This document shows positions 46,701 through 57,031 of a stretch of DNA of 64,000 nucleotides, piece by piece; the first letter of the stretch is position 1; every line of letters starts with the position of its first letter. The position numbers and the translations under genes were made by a program. Source of the stretch: Heligmosomoides polygyrus polygyrus (taxonomy: Eukaryota; Nematoda; Chromadorea; Rhabditida; Heligmosomidae); contig OX377202.1 in NCBI GenBank assembly GCA_947396885.1, positions 81,696,408 through 81,760,407 on the forward strand, read 5' to 3'. The notes under the pieces were generated by a model. That model searched no databases. It had not been told where the DNA came from and worked only from the letters and a program-made list of their open reading frames with translations.

Positions 46701-47044
46701 GACTCTCGATCAAGAAGCACGATCCCACCCCCCCCCCCTCAGCCACTGATTCCCTGATCCTCTAGAGGGTAAATATTAAAGCCGCTAACCCACCTATCTC
46801 CCAAAATAGACCGTCCATTCAGCTCATCCACTGCATCCTCCGCATCTCTCTTATTCTCGAACTCGATGAAGGCAAAGCCCCTCTTCATTGCTATGTCAGT
46901 GATCTTGCCATATCCTTGAAAGAACCTGCAAACAACTAACTTTCAGTGGAGGCGAAAGTCGGAAGCAACCCAACGTTGGGCTCACCGTTCGATGTCACTC
47001 TCCCGGGCGCGGAACGGAAGGCGCCCGAGGTACACACGTGCCAT
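43780..47044 (-). CDS. rsp-5: SR-family splicing factor, one RRM plus RS domain
   Basis: Nuclear SR protein expected to bind exonic enhancers and recruit the spliceosome. Five exons join in phase on the minus strand: 47044-46986, 46925-46794, 45115-44969, 44910-44508 and 43950-43780, giving 303 codons before TAG. All introns are GT-AG; the first is 60 bp. Exons 1-2 encode an RRM (residues 1 to about 72) beginning MARVYLGRLPFRARESDI, with RNP2-like VYLGRL and RNP1-like RGFAFIEF. Exon 3 completes the fold (VLVEIAKGRP) and starts the RS region, which fills exons 3-5 with RSRSRSP, SPKK and RSPRR runs. There is no second RRM (no SWQDLKD-type motif), unlike rsp-1 and rsp-2, so rsp-5 is the best C. 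elegans match; that orthology is inferred from layout and remembered similarity. The start follows a TTTCAG acceptor by 10 bases, suggesting trans-splicing or a 5' UTR intron. Confidence 0.9.
45656..45775. mobile_element. Partial fold-back element in an SR-gene intron, GGATTCAT family
   Basis: It starts GGGGCTGGATTCATCAACGA and contains inverted GCGGGTAATAGGG / CCCCTTATATCCAGCATACC. The right end is degraded (CTTCATAAACG). Confidence 0.6.
45800..46170 (+). pseudogene. RTE retrotransposon 3' fragment in an SR-gene intron
   Basis: Plus-strand frames read SIERTMLGVTLFTQTRN, LQRSELRGDSNRTRRR, then DDPATCW-like sequence corresponding to RWAGHVMR, FADVRWMRAVTE-like and KRTPGRPP-like blocks, as in the copies at 6300-6600 and 25700. 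It is broken by stops and frameshifts and lies antisense in the intron between SR exons 2 and 3. Confidence 0.65.
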
Positions 47045-47054
47045 TCCAGCCAGT

Positions 47055-47060
47055 CTGAAA
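47055..47060 (-). promoter_or_regulatory. 3' splice site just upstream of the SR-protein start (possible spliced-leader acceptor)
   Basis: Read on the minus strand this is TTTCAG preceded by a pyrimidine-rich tract. It lies 10 bases before the ATG at 47044. Nematode mRNAs commonly receive a spliced leader at such a site; a cis-spliced 5' UTR exon is the alternative. Confidence 0.55.
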
Positions 47061-47317
47061 TGAAGAGATTTCTCAGTACTGATCTCAGTTGACTCAGAAT
47101 CGAAAAACCAACTTTGCAGGAGGATGAGGCCAAACACCAGCGCGTCAATACGAGACAAATGAGGGCAACGCGCGAAGGCGGCCGCCGCGCGCGCCGCGAC
47201 GCGGACACTCTCCGCGAAAACTCGTCCACTGCCACGACGACGAAGCACCGCGAAGGGCGGACGCGCGTGGTGAACCACGGCCGCCGCCACCCCAGCGGGT
47301 GCCCTTTGTAGGTTCTC

Positions 47318-47466
47318 TGGCTCAGTAAAGCCAAATTCATCGACCACTTACCGCCCTCTAACGTTGGAAATACCGCCAAATCCCATCCTACGACATTCAC
47401 CAGCAGCAGATTTGACGGTATTTTCACCGTTAAGGAGCGGTAAGTGGTTGATGAATCTGGCCCCAG
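47318..47466. mobile_element. Fold-back MITE upstream of the SR gene
   Basis: AAATTCATCGACCACTTACC at the left mirrors GGTAAGTGGTTGATGAATCT at the right, with inner AACGTTGGAAATACCGCCAAA / TTTGACGGTATTTTCACCGTT stems (read as short blocks). It lies about 270 bp before the SR start and could overlap its promoter. Confidence 0.7.
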
Positions 47467-47724
47467 TTGTTCAAATGGCTTCTTCGGGGACGGTAGGGAG
47501 AGTGAGGCATCCCCAGAAGAACCACTCCAATGAATTCAGCGGGCTGAGCAACTCCCTGACCTGCTGGAGAAGATGAAATGAGGCCAGTCCAGGGCCGGAC
47601 ATTAGCGCACTGAGCTGCACCTTCATCAGGACTTCCCGTACCCCCAGATCTCGTCATGAACCATCAGCATGTGGCGAAAACGTTCTGATCCACACAACCC
47701 TTGTAAATATAAGGCTAGAAAACG

Positions 47725-48190
47725 GCGTTATTCAACCCCTTTCGGGATGCTCCACGCACTCTACTTTTACGGGATCTCGTGGAAGCGATTTGAATGCGTA
47801 TTCAGCCTACACAATGACTTGCGGTAGCCAGGCGACAAGTCAGTGTTCCATCCTTCCCAGACACTCTGATACCAATTCACTGACCACGCGGGGAACCGCC
47901 GAGGGATGGGGAGCTGGTTGCCCTGGGCGGGAAGTCTGAGCTTGGAACCTGGAATCAGTACAGGAGACAGCTGCCACCTCCTCCGTCTCCACGTGTCCTT
48001 GACAGGTCAAAAAGGACTCCATCGGAAGGACAAAGTACTGCCCTGTCCATCGGCTGGCCACCCCAAGTCATTGTAGAGGCCAAATACGCACTGTATGTAC
48101 ACGCATTCAAATCCCCCCACGACATCCCGTAGAATGCGTGGCGCGCCCCAAAGGAATTGAGCAACGCCGCCCCTTATGCGTTTCCTTTTG
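47725..48190. repeat. Two SINE copies in inverted orientation
   Basis: 47725-47985 is a minus-strand copy and 47990-48190 a plus-strand copy. Shared blocks (plus sense) include CATCGGCTGGCCACCCCAAG, TCATTGTAGAGGCC, AATACGCA, CCACGACATCCCGTA and GAATGCGTGG. The intervening sequence includes the PuPy-rich heads. Confidence 0.75.
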
Positions 48191-49070
48191 ACATCCAGGG
48201 AATTTCCCAACAACTTGAAGTCAAGGTGCTATGCGCGAGCGCATGCATGTACATGTAAGACGTCGGTCTGCTAGCTGCGGTTTGAGTGCAGCTTTCAGTT
48301 ATGCAGATCTGCACAATCAATGCCCCTTTATGCGCTTGGCACGGAATAGCGGGTGCTGACGGGATCCAACAAAGGTGCAAGCCTGGGGCGAGCCCACCCT
48401 TTATCTTTTCCGCATCTGCCAAGTATTGACGAAACAGGTCCAGATGACCTGGAACAGCTACACGCTTTATGTGTTCTAGCCGAAGATCTCCATTCTATAA
48501 GCTTTTGGACAAACTCCCAGACTTTTATGGATTAAAGTGATAATGAATTCTTCTTCCCAGAATCTTGCTCACTAACAAATTCTCGATGATTAGCCAAGAA
48601 AGCCGAGTGAGGCTATGTGGCCAGGCAAACATTACTGACGTTTTACTGAAGTTCACATCCCACTACAAAATAAATCCCGCCCTTTCAAGCCAGGCGCTGG
48701 CAGACGTGGCCTGGACCAGCGAGGATGCCCCGCGTCTGCCTTCGAAGGGAACGCTGCCAACGGCCAACGATGGAGAATCGAGGCGGGCGGTGCCTCGGAA
48801 AGTGCAAGAGCGCGTCATGTGACGGACGAGTTGCCGTGCGCCGGTGAAGGTGCCTGATTCAAGAAGGGTTTCGAATACTGCTGGCATCTTGCCAAGAATC
48901 GCCGGGGCAGTTTTTCTTCGTATTGCTCGTCATCTGTTCGCTGTAGGTCGGATACTAAAGGTACAGTCGAGGTTCCCGTTTACTCCTCTCATGGCTCCCT
49001 GCTCCTGGTCTCCTTGCGTATTGGACGTTTTGTGTCGTATTGGAGAGCGATTCGCGAAATCTCCTTCCTG
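48191..49070. other. SmD1 upstream region
   Basis: No gene is recognised between the SINE pair and the SmD1 start. It likely contains the SmD1 promoter and outron. Open frames here continue into the SmD1 frame by chance and lack support as coding. Confidence 0.4.
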
Positions 49071-49075
49071 TTTAG
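49071..49075 (+). promoter_or_regulatory. Probable spliced-leader acceptor of the SmD1 mRNA
   Basis: TTTAG after a pyrimidine-rich stretch, 5 bases before the SmD1 ATG at 49081. This spacing is typical of nematode trans-splicing. No SL RNA gene is visible in the window. Confidence 0.55.
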
Positions 49076-49080
49076 GGAAG

Positions 49081-52000
49081 ATGAAGTTGGTCCGTTTTTT
49101 GATGAAGCTCATCCACGAGACCGTGACTATCGAGCTGAAGAACGGGACGCTGGTCCATGGCGGAATCATTGGTGTCGACGTTGCGATGAATATGCACCTT
49201 CGATCTGTGAAAATGACTCCAAAGAACAAAGACTCCATCAACCTGGACTCCCTCTCAATTCGTGGTCAGTTTATTTTCATTTTCGTTTTATTACACGATT
49301 ACATTCGTGTGGTAAAATATGACGAAAAACAGCAAAAGAAGCAGCCAAACAATTACAAACCGCAGAATATGCCACTAACTACAGGATAGATGGAACTAGC
49401 AACTAAATTTCGGGTAACGTCTATGGCAACTATTTGTTATGGACTCATATGGACATGTAGAAATTTTTTGAAAGCGTTGTAGATTGACGGAACGGAATGC
49501 TTTTTGCGAATCTTCTCAAATGACAAAAGCGCCCTATTAACAAAGAAGAAACGCCTACAGTTGCGTTTAACCTTACCAACGTTATACTTGGCGGCACCTC
49601 CTCTAGTGGTAGACTCCCTTAACGTCACCATATCTGAGATTTTAATAATACATTCATGATTTACGATCCTGTGGAAGAATAACAGGTCCTTTCGCTTCCT
49701 TCTAAAAGCGAGAGTTGTCAATCCATAGTTGTGATTTCTATCCTCACTTCAGGGGATTTGATCATAATGAAAGCCCAGCGTGCGTATCATTAGTTTCCTC
49801 GTGAAACTATTCTGGACCCTTTCTAAAACTTGTACAGTTTTTTTCGTGTGTGGATTGAAGACAGGAGTACCATATTCCAAAATAGGCCTTACAAAAACCT
49901 TATATGCTTGAAGTAGCAGTCCTTAGAGGATTGTGGACTGCTCCTTCAAGCATATTAGCATAGCATAGCATACAGATTATTTATTTATTCTATACGCGAC
50001 ATCCCGCGATTACAATTACGGAACAGTATTGAACTGGATACACAATAATAGTTGACTAAACAACTGACCCTAGTGAAATCGCATAACCTCAAAAATAAGA
50101 GTGAACTATATGTAGTTTCTTGGAGGTACTTGTCAGCTAGTTCATTTGAAGGTGCAACCCTCGTTGGTGGTGGCCGCTTGTAAACGATTTACGATTTTCC
50201 GACACAACGGAACAATAATTGAACAACAACATAGAAATAAGTAAACAACACCAGCCTGGGGTCAGATTCATCGACGACTTACACCAATTTAACGGAGAAA
50301 ATACAGCCGAAATCCTTGATAGCGCGGCTTATCAAGCGATATGGTGAAGCATTTCACCATATCGCTAATGTAGCGCTTGTTGATAAGCCGTGCTATCAGG
50401 AATTTCGGCTGTATTTTTTCCGTGAAATTGCAGTAAGTCGTTGATGAATCCGCCCCGTGTTATTAAGGTAGAATCAGTTTCCGAGTTTTTAGTCGAGAAA
50501 GGGAAACTAGAAAGGACCGTTCTCGGTGCAATTCGATCAAGGGAGGATCCCATTACTACGTGTGCATCGAGAACGGATTACCTTCTAGGAGACAAAACAC
50601 AACATCAGTAAAATAAAAAATGGCAAAGACACCGTTATTCAATTAACCTTTTAGACGCATACAAGGCAATGTACTTCACGACCTATTCGTTTGCAAACGT
50701 TCCGACCTAGCTTACAAATGTTATATGTTCTCACACGTTTTCTGTGTTATTTGTTCGCACGTCTTTAGTGCAGTTGTTTTTATGGAACGAGTGAGTTGAA
50801 AACATTTCAATACTAAACACATTCAGTTCTTATGAAATGCGTTTAGGAGCGTCCACAACCATCTAGGATTACACTCATTTGACAGGTTACGGTCCTTTTT
50901 AGTTTCCCTTTCTCTACTAAAAACCCGGAAACTGATTCTACCTTAATAACAAGGGCTGGATTCATCAACTACTTACAGCATTTTCACTACAGAAAATACA
51001 GCCGAAATTCCTGATAGCACGGCTTTGAATTGCCGTAGAGGTTTGACAGGTTATTTTTTCTCGAAGTCTCCGGAAATTCAGTCTGCTCGACGGGTGAAAA
51101 ATGGGTTTCTCACATTACTTTTTGCTCTGGGAAATTGGATTTCCCATTGGCCGCCTGCAAGTTAGAAGAAAAAAACCGAACAGAACCATTGAAGAGGAAA
51201 GCGTACCATGCCACCTATCAACTTCAAATCGCGACCAGATCACATTTTTTCTATGGCACGCAGGAGCAGGTTAAAAATTTATTTTGGGTTAGGTTAAAGA
51301 TTTTATTGCCCTGCGATGCCGAGGTTAGGGTGCTGTAATTATATGCGCGAGATCTTATTCAATTGAATACGTTAATTAATCCGTTTCCTTGTGAAGCTGT
51401 TCTGCACTAACAGTTCCTTCTCGTTTCCATCTTCATGCCTTTAAGTTAGCGCTAGGTGCACGGCTGTAATTTACCACTAGCCGCAGTTTCTCTGCCTTTT
51501 ATGGGCATTGCGTTTAGGAGTGGTCATAGTACTGAAGCAACCTTATTTGTTGTTTTAACCAGCAGAGAGTTGCACCGAGTGCGCTGGGGATGATGGTCAC
51601 CTAATGTCGATGCACAGTGCTCCAAGATAGATCACAAGATTACAAGAACACAGAAAACAAGCATACTGCTGGTAATGAAGGCGCAGTTCCCTAGAGGTGG
51701 GGGGAGGGGATCCATCGTGTATCTTTTCGGTAACTGGTAGCTTTACCTGACCACAGCAAGCCTAGGTGTCCTACAGATGGAGGTTATAGCCCTCTTTGGA
51801 GCCTCCGTTTTTGTACAAACCCCTGGGAGGTTCTGAGAGGAGTATCGTGGACTCCTGCTTGCATCATAATGAAAGCGATAACTAACCACAATTGGGTTAC
51901 TCGCTCTCCTCTGCCAATATTGATGCGGGAGAGAGCACATAACTAGACAAGGAAAGGAACTCCGGGATGTGGTCCAACTAACGTGCTTTGTTAAGTTTGG

Positions 52001-55000
52001 CCACATAGTGGAGCTATTCCCTTGCTCGAAATACAACTATAACATGAAAGCGATTTTGTGATGGAAACAAGGGATGGACATGGGTTAACTATATAATGCG
52101 CCTTATGTGGCTATACGTCACGCGTCCTGCTAGGGTAAGTCCATTTAACCGTAATTATCAGAATGTTAGCGAAGACTTGGGGTGGTCGACATTATTTATT
52201 TATTTTTATTTAGCATGTAATGAAATTGACTCAACAGTATGATCACCATCGTTAGACACTAAAGTGTGCCACCTAATAGGTAGGTCAGTGATCTCCTTCT
52301 TTCAGAACTGAGAGCCAAATAGTCTGCTGACCACACTTCAACATCTCCAGTTGTGGTGTTTTTTCTTCGCTAGAGATATCTTAAGGGGTCGAAATAAGTG
52401 ATAGTCAGAGAGGCAGTATTAGGGGAATAAGGAGGTTATGGTTCCAGCCCATCTCCTCCAGTTCTCACGTGTCTCTTTATCTACAGCGTCGTTGTGAAGG
52501 CGATAGACAGAAGCATGTCTCTGCCGTTTTCTCGAACAGCGTTCGCCAGTTTCTGAAGCTGATTGGTGCAAATGCTGTGTGTCTTTGCAGGAGCAGCTCG
52601 TATTAAAACATTTTTTGCGGGTCCCAGAAAGAGTAAGGGAATCACTTTTTGAGGTGAAGACCCATTTTGGCTTGTGCTGGCGGGTATGAGTGATAGAATC
52701 GTAGGGAACCCAACTCCCATTTCAAGAAATCAGATATTCCAAAAAATCCTTTCGGTGGAGGCGCAGGAGAGACTGACAAATTGTTACCCGGATGAAGCGC
52801 ATGCTATCGATCGTGACAAGTGGCCATCGAGTCAGCAACCCTTTTCTATAGTCGAGAGTCTCAAGCCGACTGAGTGCAATTGCGTGTGTATATTCAAGTC
52901 TCGTCGCAAGACAGCAGATGCTATCCTCCGGATCCCCTTTGAGAGGATTGGTAATGGCGGTCTCTTCCACTGCGTGAGGACGTTCTGACCGAGACTGGTT
53001 TTCGAAATCCGTGTCTCTGAGGCGAGCTTACCAGCGTTGACCAGTGCTGATGCAAGTGGTGTTCTCTCCCAGTGCGCTGTTGATGCCTCGAACGGTTGCC
53101 GTCGATTCTGTACAACGAAGCCATTCGTAGAAGATGATGGCTCGAGCCTGCTTCCGTGAAATTGACATGGTGACTAAAGTTATGGAAGGCAGCGTGGCTA
53201 TATATACCCATCAATGAGACGTTTCGAGAATGATCTGCAAGAGCGACCTGCTAGGTTATTAATAAAGTACTGTCGAGAATTTTTCAAAAAATCAGACTTA
53301 TCACACACCATAGGGCTCAGGGTCCTCAGCTGCATAATCGGAGTGGAAACAGGCTGCCTTCAGGCCGTATTGTAACATATTCATCGTTGATGCCTAATGT
53401 TCTACGTCTTCCTCTACCATCTTGATTCTTCAGTTGTAATTTGTTATTTACATCGAATTGTTCTTTTGCACGTGGAATCTGGCTATACAAATTTAGGCTG
53501 TTAATAAGCGTCTTCAAATAAATAAGAAACCCACATTAAGCCTTAACAACGCATTGGTGCACATCAGAAACCAAAGCGTATCCATGTTGAAGTTGTTCGT
53601 TTTGACAACCTCACAATAATGTGCACTCGCAGAAGTCTTCATATCTACGACGATGGGCCAGATAGACATTGGCTCGATTTCGATTCTAACGGTAAAGGAG
53701 TCAAATTTGGTGTGTATGGTGCAGTAAAGATGAAGTGGGAATAGCACTGTGGTTTGGCGGTTAACAGCTAGGTGATCGTGCCGCTCTTTTCCTGCACGAC
53801 TTTCGGTTAGTGACAGCTGGCGACGGCTCATGTCAGGAGCAAGTGAACTTCTAGGAGCCTACAAAACTATTTTTTTCATCGACATTTCGCTTATACCATG
53901 TCTGCTGGTATCATTTTCTGACCCCTCTCCATATTGATTTTCTTCCGATTCTCGTCCCTCAGTTACAGTTTCATGAAGTATTTCAGGATCAGCCTTATTC
54001 ACATAGTCATCAGTACCTTCAGTTTTCTAACTATCTGTGTCTTTATTCGTGGTCGTTTCTTTTTCTTCTTTATTGTGTTCTTGACTTCATGTTGACAGTA
54101 GTTTTCTTATGGTTCGTTGACTGTCCATCCATTTTGGGTGTGTGAAATAAATAAAGAAAATGCAAAATTGGCCCCTGCTTAATCCGTGAAGATTCTTATT
54201 AAGAGCTAACCTAACTTCACGGTACAATTTCGAAAGTAATCTGACAAAAAGAAATTCAGTGCAATCACCTGTGAGTTACCGTTGCGCAGTGCAACGACGA
54301 TATAAATCATATTTAGTGGTTAGCGCCCGTCGGGATGAGATCTGAGTGCATGGCAGAGAGCAGGTACTCTCCTACAACACCTTGTATCAGTAAAATAATC
54401 AACGAACGCTGCAGTATATTTTTTTTTTTTTTGAAAGATGAGGTTAATACTTCCCGTCTCTATATCCTGTGTTGTTATCAGAGGAAATTAGGAATTCTCA
54501 TCTTGTCATCAGTATGCGATTCTGTTAAATGCGTTGCATATTGTTGAACTGGTAATGCGAGTCAGGGCAGCTAAGTTTTCTATTGACTCATTGATTTATC
54601 ACTGTATAGCCGTGTTAGTTTGCAAAAAAAAAAAGACGTCTAGCGGACGTCTTCTCCTTGAAGGTTTCGCCATAAAATTTGTTAGTAATATTATTCTTTG
54701 TATAAACCACCCATGTGCTTAAGACGAAGAGTTATGGGAGTTATGCATCTTCCCCCGAGCAGGGCCATACATATACTCCCGTGCAAATCATAGGCCATAC
54801 AAGTCCTAAGGTTTGACCACTATTTGCCACAGAAGCCTGGGCTACACCTTATTTCCTTCAGCGCTCTTTACGCTAGTTTCTTCTAGTGCAATCACTACCC
54901 AAGTATTGGCGAGGTGTTACATTTGACGAAATGATTGACGCGTTTCGGTGCTAGTGCCTATTAAACCTCCGACTAAAGGACTGAACTGTCCCCACAGTGC

Positions 55001-55281
55001 AGAATATTCATCATAGCTAGATAACAGTCGAGCTTTTGCTTTTGCTGGCTCGACATCAAAATCTACGTAGACATAAACTGAACGGTTCTTCAGGAAACAA
55101 TATCCGCTACATCATTTTGCCGGATTCGCTTCCGCTCGACACGATGCTCATCGACGATGAGCCTCGCAAGAAGGCTGCAAGGGCTCGCGCCGGTGCTCGC
55201 GGCAGGGGACGTGGTGGCCCTCGTGGACGAGGCAGGGGTGGTCCACGTGGACGCGGTGGACCTCGCGGACGAGGTCGCTAA
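49081..55281 (+). CDS. snr-3: Small nuclear ribonucleoprotein Sm D1
   Basis: Core spliceosomal Sm protein, part of the heptameric ring on U1, U2, U4 and U5 snRNAs. Exon 1 is 49081-49264 and exon 2 is 55094-55281, joined in phase (CGT G / GA AAC) to give 123 residues, close to the family length of about 120. Exon 1 starts [20 protein letters not shown], the family's near-invariant N terminus, and carries Sm motif 1 with [10 protein letters not shown]. Exon 2 carries Sm motif 2 ([20 protein letters not shown]) and ends in the GRG-rich tail that is arginine-methylated in other species. The donor at 49265 is GTCAGT and the acceptor is TTCTTCAG. The 5829-bp intron holds a LINE, a mariner, fold-back elements and other repeats. 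A TTTAG acceptor lies 5 bases before the ATG and AATAAA follows the stop at 55414. Confidence 0.96.
49437..49930 (-). pseudogene. LINE C-terminal fragment in the SmD1 intron
   Basis: Minus strand: [19 protein letters not shown] (49918-49860), then a block with [13 protein letters not shown] sequence, then [20 protein letters not shown] (about 49720-49660) and [10 protein letters not shown]. These are the CR1/Jockey-type LINE C-terminal blocks. The final 94 residues are uninterrupted. It is antisense to SmD1. Confidence 0.8.
50258..51029. mobile_element. Composite fold-back: one complete and one half GGATTCAT element around an inverted spacer
   Basis: 50258-50456 is a complete palindrome (GGGGTCAGATTCATCGACGA ... 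reverse, centre near CACCATATCG). 50385-50519 is repeated inverted at 50890-51029 (AAATACAGCCGAAATTCCTG, GAATCAGTTTCCGAGTTTTT). The 370-bp spacer has no ORF of note. Confidence 0.75.
51030..52479. other. SmD1 intron sequence; nothing recognised
   Basis: No family-level match on either strand. A minus-strand frame at 51743-52036 is open but unassigned. Confidence 0.35.
52480..53200 (-). pseudogene. Mariner transposase remnant in the SmD1 intron
   Basis: Minus-strand frames read [10 protein letters not shown] (HTH end), [60 protein letters not shown] and [19 protein letters not shown]. Further on are [17 protein letters not shown] and [20 protein letters not shown]. The order matches mariner transposases, but the GDESW block and catalytic aspartates are not intact. 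It is antisense to SmD1, and no terminal repeat was identified. Confidence 0.8.
53201..55093. other. Remainder of the SmD1 intron; one unexplained open frame
   Basis: A plus-strand frame after the TAA at about 53545 reads [20 protein letters not shown] and [20 protein letters not shown] before a stop at about 53742. The opposite strand is open over the same stretch. It looks exon-like but has no recognised family. The rest is unassigned and AT-rich. Confidence 0.3.
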
Positions 55282-56275
55282 GCTCGGTTAGTTTCATCCG
55301 TATAATGAACTACGTTGTTTAGCTGCAGTATTTTGACGAACTAGTGTTCCTAATAGCTGTCAGTATTTTCTACAGTCATTTCTTTGTACATCACAGCTAT
55401 GTGGTGTGGACATAATAAACTTAGATCAGGCTCAAGTTGTTTAACTCTAAGTTAGGTAAGTTTGAGCTTTTTGATCTTTGAGGTTGTTAAATCTCAAGAA
55501 CTCTCGTGAATTATAGAGGAGCTGTGGATTGATTTGGCAGTGAAATCTCTCTTGTGTTGGTTTGTTGTGAAATATCCATGAAAAGTCCATGAAATGTATT
55601 AGAATGTTTCCTTATGAAATACATATTTCGGTCTGACGGGTGAGTGGTGCTGTCTCTGATGTCCGACTTGTGGGCTTCGGAAGAGCGCCAGATGTGATAG
55701 AGTTCGCTCGAGACAGTTGAGATAGCCTGTATAGAAATCGATAAGTTTTTTCGCCCTAAGTGCGTAATATTCCTCAAACAAAAGGATTGCCACGGTATCG
55801 GTGATGCATAGATTTTATTGGACAAATGAGCGCCACTGGATGGTTGCTCAGAATGGTCTCACTTCACTTGAACTGCTCCGTGTTGTGCTCATATACTTAC
55901 GCTTATAAGTGGCACTTCTCATACAATCGTAACGGGACAGGCGAGACAGCGTGTTTTGGCTGCGTCAGACTGTGAATGGAAGACGTCGCCGTGAGCAACA
56001 GTCCACTTGGCCTGTTCTTGGAGGATAGTTTCGTTTGCCGGACTTGTATAAGTACATGCGAAATGCTGGAGAAATAGGCAGATTGGATCTATCGTGGTGG
56101 GGGAGGGGGGGGGGGGATGAGGTGCCTCTAGAAAAGTGAATCGAACACACGCACACAGAAGGCATCCTGCCGCTAGAAAATTGCAAAGTACTGCTCGCTC
56201 CTAGGTCTGCTTTGCATGTTGGATTTATATAGCAGTTTATTTTCAATGTTTTGCTGCGACCATAATTACGTATAG
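55282..56275. other. SmD1 3' UTR and intergenic
   Basis: SmD1 3' UTR to about 55440, then unassigned sequence with a G-rich tract at about 56098-56116. Confidence 0.4.
55414..55419 (+). terminator. Polyadenylation signal AATAAA of SmD1
   Basis: Canonical AATAAA about 130 bases after the TAA at 55279-55281, on the same strand and with no competing gene between. Confidence 0.7.
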
Positions 56276-56349
56276 CGCCGGGCGGGACTCGAACCCACAC
56301 CTCTTGATGATCGGGTGCTATGCTCTACGCCATTATCCCACCGGCGCTG
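56276..56349 (-). tRNA. tRNA-like gene or tRNA pseudogene, anticodon not resolved
   Basis: On the minus strand the ends pair perfectly over 8 bp (AGCGCCGG with CCGGCGCT). The 3' half has a good T arm: a 5-bp stem around TTCGAGT, with the B-box GGTTCGAGTCC. An A-box-like TGGCGTAGAGC is also present. The total of about 74 nt suits a class I tRNA. I could not fold a standard 5-bp anticodon stem with a 7-base loop, so the anticodon is unassigned. It may be a degenerate tRNA or the head of a SINE. It sits between the converging 3' ends of SmD1 and the lipid phosphatase. Confidence 0.5.
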
Positions 56350-56450
56350 TTTGATCAGAAACCAAACATCGTTATGAGAGCTTACAACCTCGATAGCAGC
56401 CACCTGACGTTTAAGGAAAATGAATGGAATAGGCGAAAAAGTCTATTCGA
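56345..56450. repeat. Dispersed repeat, shared with 27955-28060
   Basis: AAACATCGTTATGA, ACAACCTCGATA and AGCCACCTGA blocks in the same order as at 27970-28020. Confidence 0.6.
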
Positions 56451-57031
56451 GGGTAGAATTTATTTCGCCCACATATCAGTGGTACTCCGACGATGTTTTA
56501 CTGGAGATCTATGGTCAATAGATGCGTGATGTCTTTTTTGGCATATAGATTGCAATCTGAAAAAGTTGAGAAAACGGGAAAATGTGGAGTGTTGAAAAAA
56601 GATTACTTCTATGTATCTCTCCAGTAGAAGTGTTTTAAGTCAGGGCTCTGGTGACGTTGGCGGTTCATTAACCATGTTTTTTTATAAACGACTATCCATG
56701 CTTTGTTCTTGTCAAGTTTCTATTTTGCAGGTGCTCCCAATAGACGCTCAAGCCGTTTCTCCAGAGCTGTTGAGTTTCCCATTTCGGTTCCTCGTCCATG
56801 TGTTTGTTTCCGTCGTGCTCGAGGTTATTTCTCCATGTTGTTATTTGTTTGGTAAACGTGTTCCGGATCTCGGATAAATATGTTTTCGGTAGTTATGCAA
56901 CGGTCCCCAAATAAACTGATTAGAATACTGTTTTATCCAGAACCGGTAACTGTGCACGACGGGAGGGTGTGGTTACTCTGACGGATGAGCAAGTGAGTGT
57001 GGAATGTGGAAAACTTCCTTCGAGTGGCGTG

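Noticed and set aside
48844..49389. SmD1 as a single 181-residue ORF
   Set aside because: Family length and the conserved MKLVRF start fix the initiator at 49081. The extension past 49264 is intron, and the true C-terminal half is at 55094.
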